Below are positions 5,556 through 7,569 of a stretch of 7,569 nt of DNA, piece by piece. The position numbers and the translations under genes were made by a program. The notes beneath the pieces were generated by a model. That model did no database searches and was not told the origin of the DNA. It saw only the letters and a program-made list of their open reading frames with translations. The stretch is from CAYSRC01 sp964433495 (lineage in GTDB: Bacteria > Bacillota > Clostridia > Oscillospirales > Ruminococcaceae). Position 1 is the first letter of the stretch; each line of letters starts with the position of its first letter. The DNA lies in contig CAYSRC010000065.1 in NCBI GenBank assembly GCA_964433495.1, positions 1 through 7,569 on the forward strand. The letters are read 5' to 3'.

Positions 5556-5584
5556 AAAAAAGGCGCCCGCCGTCAACGGCCGCC
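5556..5584 (-). terminator. Intrinsic terminator of the HTH/zinc-ribbon gene
   Basis: Read on the minus strand: GGCG and GCCG (5577-5584), loop TTGA, CGGC (5569-5572), a three-G bulge, CGCC (5562-5565), then TTTTTT (5556-5561). That is an 8-bp GC stem directly followed by six T, 56 bases beyond the stop codon of the gene at 5641-6111. The plus strand shows only A residues before the stem, so the direction is clear. Confidence 0.65.
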
Positions 5585-5640
5585 GTTTTTCTCTCTTTTG
5601 GGGCGGCGCACAGGGCCCGCCTCGGCCGGGCTCTCTGCTG

Positions 5641-6111
5641 TCAAAGCTTTCCCCCGCTGCCCGTCTCCTCCAACCGTTTCCAATAGCCGAGGCCCGGCAG
5701 CATCCCTTTCATATACTCCCGCACCTTTTCGGGAGGAAAGCTCTCGCTTGCCATCTGCCCCGCGCAGAAGTCGATGAGATCGTCCATGCTGTGATAGGTG
5801 TATTCGCCGCCCGAATAACACCACTTGCAGTACTCCTCGTTAAACGTCCCGTCCGGCTCTCTGCTGATATTGCCGTCCTCGAGCGGCATCCCGCAGCACT
5901 GACAGATCAACTGCCGCGGCGACCCCAGCAGGGTGTTGATGGAGACGTCGAACAGCCCTGAGAGCAGCTTCAGCGTCTCGGTGTTGGGCGTCGTCTCGCC
6001 GTTTTCCCAGCGGGACACCGCCTGTCTTGTGACAAACACCCTTTCGGCAAGCTCGTCCTGCGACATCCCCCTTTTCGTTCTCAGCGCATAGACGACATCT
6101 TTGGTATCCAT
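5641..6111 (-). CDS. XRE-family HTH regulator fused to a zinc ribbon, 156 residues
   Basis: Probably a DNA-binding transcription regulator. Residues about 4-62 form a Cro/C1-type helix-turn-helix: the scaffold MSQDELAERVFVTRQAVSRWENGETTPN is intact. Residues about 68-100 carry CQCCGMPL and EYCKWCY, giving Cys70, Cys73, Cys95 and Cys98 in two CxxC pairs. This matches the putative zinc-ribbon family found on its own or behind HTH domains in Firmicutes (Pfam zinc-ribbon-2 type, from memory). A helical C-terminus (about 107-145) contains the SMDDLIDFCAGQM stretch usual for that family. The start is the ATG at 6109-6111, preceded by GGAGG at 6122-6126 with a 10-base spacing; a longer in-frame reading would add 18 residues lying upstream of this site. 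It is monocistronic, with its own promoter and terminator, and convergent with mtnN. Ligand and targets are unknown. Confidence 0.88.
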   Translation of the reverse strand: MDTKDVVYALRTKRGMSQDELAERVFVTRQAVSRWENGETTPNTETLKLLSGLFDVSINTLLGSPRQLICQCCGMPLEDGNISREPDGTFNEEYCKWCYSGGEYTYHSMDDLIDFCAGQMASESFPPEKVREYMKGMLPGLGYWKRLEETGSGGKL

Positions 6112-6132
6112 GAAATCATCACCTCCAACACA

Positions 6133-6161
6133 AGTATATTGCAAACACACTGCGGCGGCAA
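6133..6161 (-). promoter_or_regulatory. Promoter of the HTH/zinc-ribbon gene
   Basis: On the minus strand TTGCCG (6156-6161), a 17-base spacer and TATACT (6133-6138) form a good sigma-A promoter. The predicted start is near 6126, so the leader would be only about 15 bases and begin almost at the GGAGG ribosome binding site. Confidence 0.7.
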
Positions 6162-6177
6162 GCAACCCGCTGTTGCT
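6161..6177. promoter_or_regulatory. Inverted repeat touching the -35 box, possible operator
   Basis: AGCAAC (6161-6166) and GTTGCT (6172-6177) are perfect inverted half-sites, five bases apart. The first base overlaps the -35 of the HTH/zinc-ribbon promoter. Self-regulating XRE proteins often bind palindromes in such positions, so this is a candidate operator. The island is rich in palindromes, so chance or repeat origin is equally possible. Confidence 0.3.
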
Positions 6178-6223
6178 GCCGGGCGCGCGGATTTGCCCCT
6201 TCGCCTCGGGGTTCCCGCGGGGA

Positions 6224-6436
6224 ATGTGCGAGCCGTGTCAGCGTCAGCTGACTGAGGGATTGTCTTCGCAAAGACCTGTCGCCTAAACATGCTTTATGTT
6301 TTAACTTTAGCCCGTTGCTTGCAATCCCCCCGGCACTTCGTGCCACCCCCCTTTACACACGCCTCACATACACCCGTGAGGTGTGCCGCGCGTCGTTCCT
6401 ATTACGCGCGGTTAGGGGGGCTTGGGCTACAGCAAC
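6224..6436. repeat. Composite palindromic repeat, copy 2
   Basis: Modules run in the same order as at 286-456. GTCAGC (6237-6242), loop GTCA, GCTGAC (6247-6252). GGGATTG (6256-6262) pairs with CAATCCC (6322-6328). GGCAC/GTGCC hairpin with loop TTC (6332-6344). CCTCAC (6362-6367) with GTGAGG (6376-6381). CCGCGCG (6386-6392) with CGCGCGG (6405-6411) around a 12-base loop, then GGTTAGGGGGGCTTGGG. From the CACACGCCTCAC stretch onward it is nearly identical to copy 1, with single-base changes in loops and flanks. There is no credible gene here. Confidence 0.75.
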
Positions 6437-6493
6437 TTTGGAGCTTTCTTCAATCCCCAAAGCTTCACGCTTTTCTTCGGACTACGCGCTCTT

Positions 6494-6638
6494 AAGCTTC
6501 CCCCGTGGGGGGAAGCTGTCACCGTAGGTGACTGATGAGGGGTAAACTCGCTCGCTTGACTTCACCCCCGCCGTGAACAAGAGCTCCCTAACCCCTCATC
6601 CACCGCAGGGCGGTCCCCCTTCCCCCCATGGGGGAAGG
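6494..6638. repeat. Inverted pair of double-hairpin units (about 145 bp)
   Basis: The left unit is AGCTTCCCCC (6495-6504), loop GTG, GGGGGAAGCT (6508-6517), followed directly by GTCACC (6518-6523), loop GTA, GGTGAC (6527-6532), then GATGAGGGGT (6534-6543). The right unit is its mirror: ACCCCTCATC (6591-6600), ACCGC/GCGGT (6602-6606/6610-6614, loop AGG), CCTTCCCCC/GGGGGAAGG (6618-6626/6630-6638). The two 10-base inner ends are exact inverted copies. The unit therefore looks like a palindromic element with complex ends around a 47-base core. I see no reading frame of interest. Elements ending in paired TTCCCCC hairpins are, as I recall, common between genes of gut clostridia. Confidence 0.7.
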
Positions 6639-6650
6639 TTTCCGGGACTT

Positions 6651-6856
6651 AAAGCCTGCGCCTGTCCCGCGGGTTGCGGGCCCTTGGGCTCCCTTACCGC
6701 GTGCAATCGGTACGGCGCGCGGTACACCCTGCGGGAGTATGCAGGGCGTGTGTAAAGAGAGCTGTCAGCGTCAGCTGACTGAGGGATTGACTGCGCAAAG
6801 TTTTGGTCGTCTGAACATGTCTTATGGCACGAGTTTAGCCCGCCGCTTGCAATCCC
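6651..6856. repeat. Composite palindromic repeat, copy 3 (lacks the last hairpins)
   Basis: The AAAGCCTGC...CCCTTG module at 6651-6686 matches 227-262. The 16-mer at 6703-6718 matches 176-191. CCCTGC and GCAGGG (6728-6733/6742-6747) form a hairpin. GTCAGC (6764-6769), GTCA, GCTGAC (6774-6779) equals the copy 2 hairpin, and GGGATTG (6783-6789) pairs with CAATCCC (6850-6856). The core is alignable with that of copy 2 (shared CGCAAAG, AACATG, TTATG, TTTAGCCCG and GCTTGCAATCC blocks). The CCTCAC and CGCGCG hairpins present in copies 1 and 2 are missing. Confidence 0.7.
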
Positions 6857-6902
6857 CCCGGCTCTGCGCCCTTGCCCTCTTTAAAGCTTTTCAACCGGCG
6901 GA

Positions 6903-6941
6903 CAAAACCAAAGGCCCGGGGCGGCTGCCCCGAGCCTTTGG
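6903..6941 (-). terminator. Intrinsic terminator of the Big_2 gene
   Basis: A 15-position stem (6908-6922 with 6927-6941, loop GGCT) has only one mismatch, with CCAAAGG and CCTTTGG as its outer parts. On the minus strand it is followed by TTTT (6904-6907) and G. No T-run follows on the plus strand, so it serves minus-strand transcription, ending the gene whose stop codon lies 110 bases upstream. Confidence 0.7.
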
Positions 6942-6974
6942 CTGCATAAATCAACAGATCAAGTCACATTGCAC

Positions 6975-7004
6975 AGAGGGACGGACGCGCCGCCGCGTCC
7001 CTCT
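6975..7004. repeat. Hairpin between the Big_2 gene and its terminator
   Basis: AGAGGGACG (6975-6983) and CGTCCCTCT (6996-7004) are perfect 9-bp arms; an alternative inner stem GACGCG/CGCGTC (6984-6989/6994-6999) competes. No U-tract follows on either strand. It lies in the 3' untranslated region of the gene at 7052-7569 and may stabilise the mRNA end. Confidence 0.45.
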
Positions 7005-7051
7005 TCAAAAGTCTCGGGGAGTTTTTCCTGCAATCCCCGCGCAGCCTTTGC

Positions 7052-7569
7052 TCAATCCCCGGGATAGAGCTCCTTCAAAAAGGCGTCTGCTTCCTCTATC
7101 GTCATGCCGTTTATCGCCGAATTCGGGGCGCCGTAATATCTTCCGCACACCCTGCAGGGCCCGACCGTTCTCCCGTCAAGCGCGTTGTAGCTGCCGTCGT
7201 GATAATCGCTGCAGCTCGTCGACCATGTGCCCGTCACGGGGTCGTAACCGTCCTCATATCCCGGCACGTGATAGTTCGGCACGTGCGGCGGAGCAACGGC
7301 AGCAGCGCCGCCGCTTGAGCCGGAGCCTCCGCCCGAGCCGGTACCGGTCGCCTGTCCCGCGTTCCCCGAGCCGCCCGATGACGTATGGCCCGAACCCCCC
7401 GCGGATGCCGCCTGCTTGGGCGTTTTGTCGGTGACGGTGACGGCCGTCTCGGCCGACCTCTCGACCCTCTCTTCAAAGGCGTCCGACACGGCGCGGACGG
7501 TGATCGTACACTCGCCCTCGCCCACGGCTTTCACAACGCCCTCTTCGTCCACCGTCGCGACCCGCACGT
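7052..7569 (-). CDS. Bacterial Ig-like (Big_2) domain protein, C-terminal part (5' end beyond window)
   Basis: About 171 codons are visible; the reading frame is open through the right edge, so the true start lies outside. The first 25 residues, including VATVDEEGVVKAVGEGECTITV, are the C-terminal half of a Big_2 (Ig-like fold) domain, common in exported and surface proteins of clostridia. Residues about 47-91 are a Gly/Ser/Ala/Thr-rich linker. The last 75 residues begin with a Pro/His/Tyr-rich stretch (PPHVPNYHVPGYEDGYDP). They then contain three Cys, two of them in CRVCGRYYG (138 and 141 of the visible part), and end in a short acidic helix, TIEEADAFLKELYPGD. No LPxTG sorting motif, membrane anchor or choline- or SLH-type repeat is seen at this end. 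I do not recognise the tail. Function is unknown; export is inferred from the Big_2 domain only. Confidence 0.8.
   Translation of the reverse strand, partial: VRVATVDEEGVVKAVGEGECTITVRAVSDAFEERVERSAETAVTVTDKTPKQAASAGGSGHTSSGGSGNAGQATGTGSGGGSGSSGGAAAVAPPHVPNYHVPGYEDGYDPVTGTWSTSCSDYHDGSYNALDGRTVGPCRVCGRYYGAPNSAINGMTIEEADAFLKELYPGD

Noticed and set aside
4701..5576. 291-codon minus-strand open frame opposite mtnN
   Set aside because: The antisense product has no recognisable domain, and mtnN accounts for the sequence.
6112..6165. Longer HTH protein starting at the ATG at 6163-6165
   Set aside because: The extra 18 codons include the promoter -10 and the GGAGG site that serves the inner ATG.
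6628..7434. 268-codon plus-strand frame in the right island
   Set aside because: It spans repeats, a minus-strand terminator and the antisense of the Big_2 gene; no domain and no credible start.

Overview
The window looks like chromosomal DNA of a GC-rich Firmicute, most likely a gut-type clostridium (Oscillospirales-like). The evidence is strong Shine-Dalgarno sites (GGAGG), housekeeping genes of Firmicute type, a GC-skewed third codon position, and intergenic DNA packed with palindromic repeats. No phage, CRISPR, rRNA or tRNA gene was seen. The taxonomic call is an inference from style, not from a marker gene.

Layout, left to right. 1-36 (-) is the first 12 codons of ribulose-phosphate 3-epimerase (rpe), running off the window. 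60-675 is a repeat island with no credible gene. 676-2274 (-) and 2373-3053 (-) are a sensor histidine kinase and an OmpR/PhoB-type response regulator, transcribed regulator first. 3054-3441 is the divergent control region; it carries a 180-bp element with 18-bp terminal inverted repeats, wedged between the promoter of the two-component operon and that of ychF. 3442-4539 (+) is ychF and 4731-5414 (+) is the MTA/SAH nucleosidase mtnN. 5641-6111 (-) is a small HTH regulator fused to a zinc ribbon, with a good promoter and terminator. 6166-7050 is a second repeat island. 7052-7569 (-) is the C-terminal end of a protein with a bacterial Ig-like (Big_2) domain, entering from beyond the right edge.

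The genes do not form one pathway. The two-component pair probably senses an envelope or extracellular signal. YchF is a ribosome-linked ATPase, MtnN detoxifies and recycles S-adenosylmethionine by-products, and the HTH/zinc-ribbon protein probably regulates transcription. The Big_2 protein is probably exported.

The most unusual content is between the genes. Two islands about 6 kb apart share a modular palindromic repeat: hairpin, then GAGGGRTTG, then 50-60 nt, then CAATCCC, then one or two more hairpins. One copy is in the left island and two are in the right, with further single modules. The MITE-like element at 3192-3371 is a different family. The histidine kinase carries a roughly 60-residue C-terminal tail, past the normal end of its ATPase domain, that abuts the left repeat island. 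I found no evidence for a new multi-gene system; the repeat families are the best candidates for follow-up.
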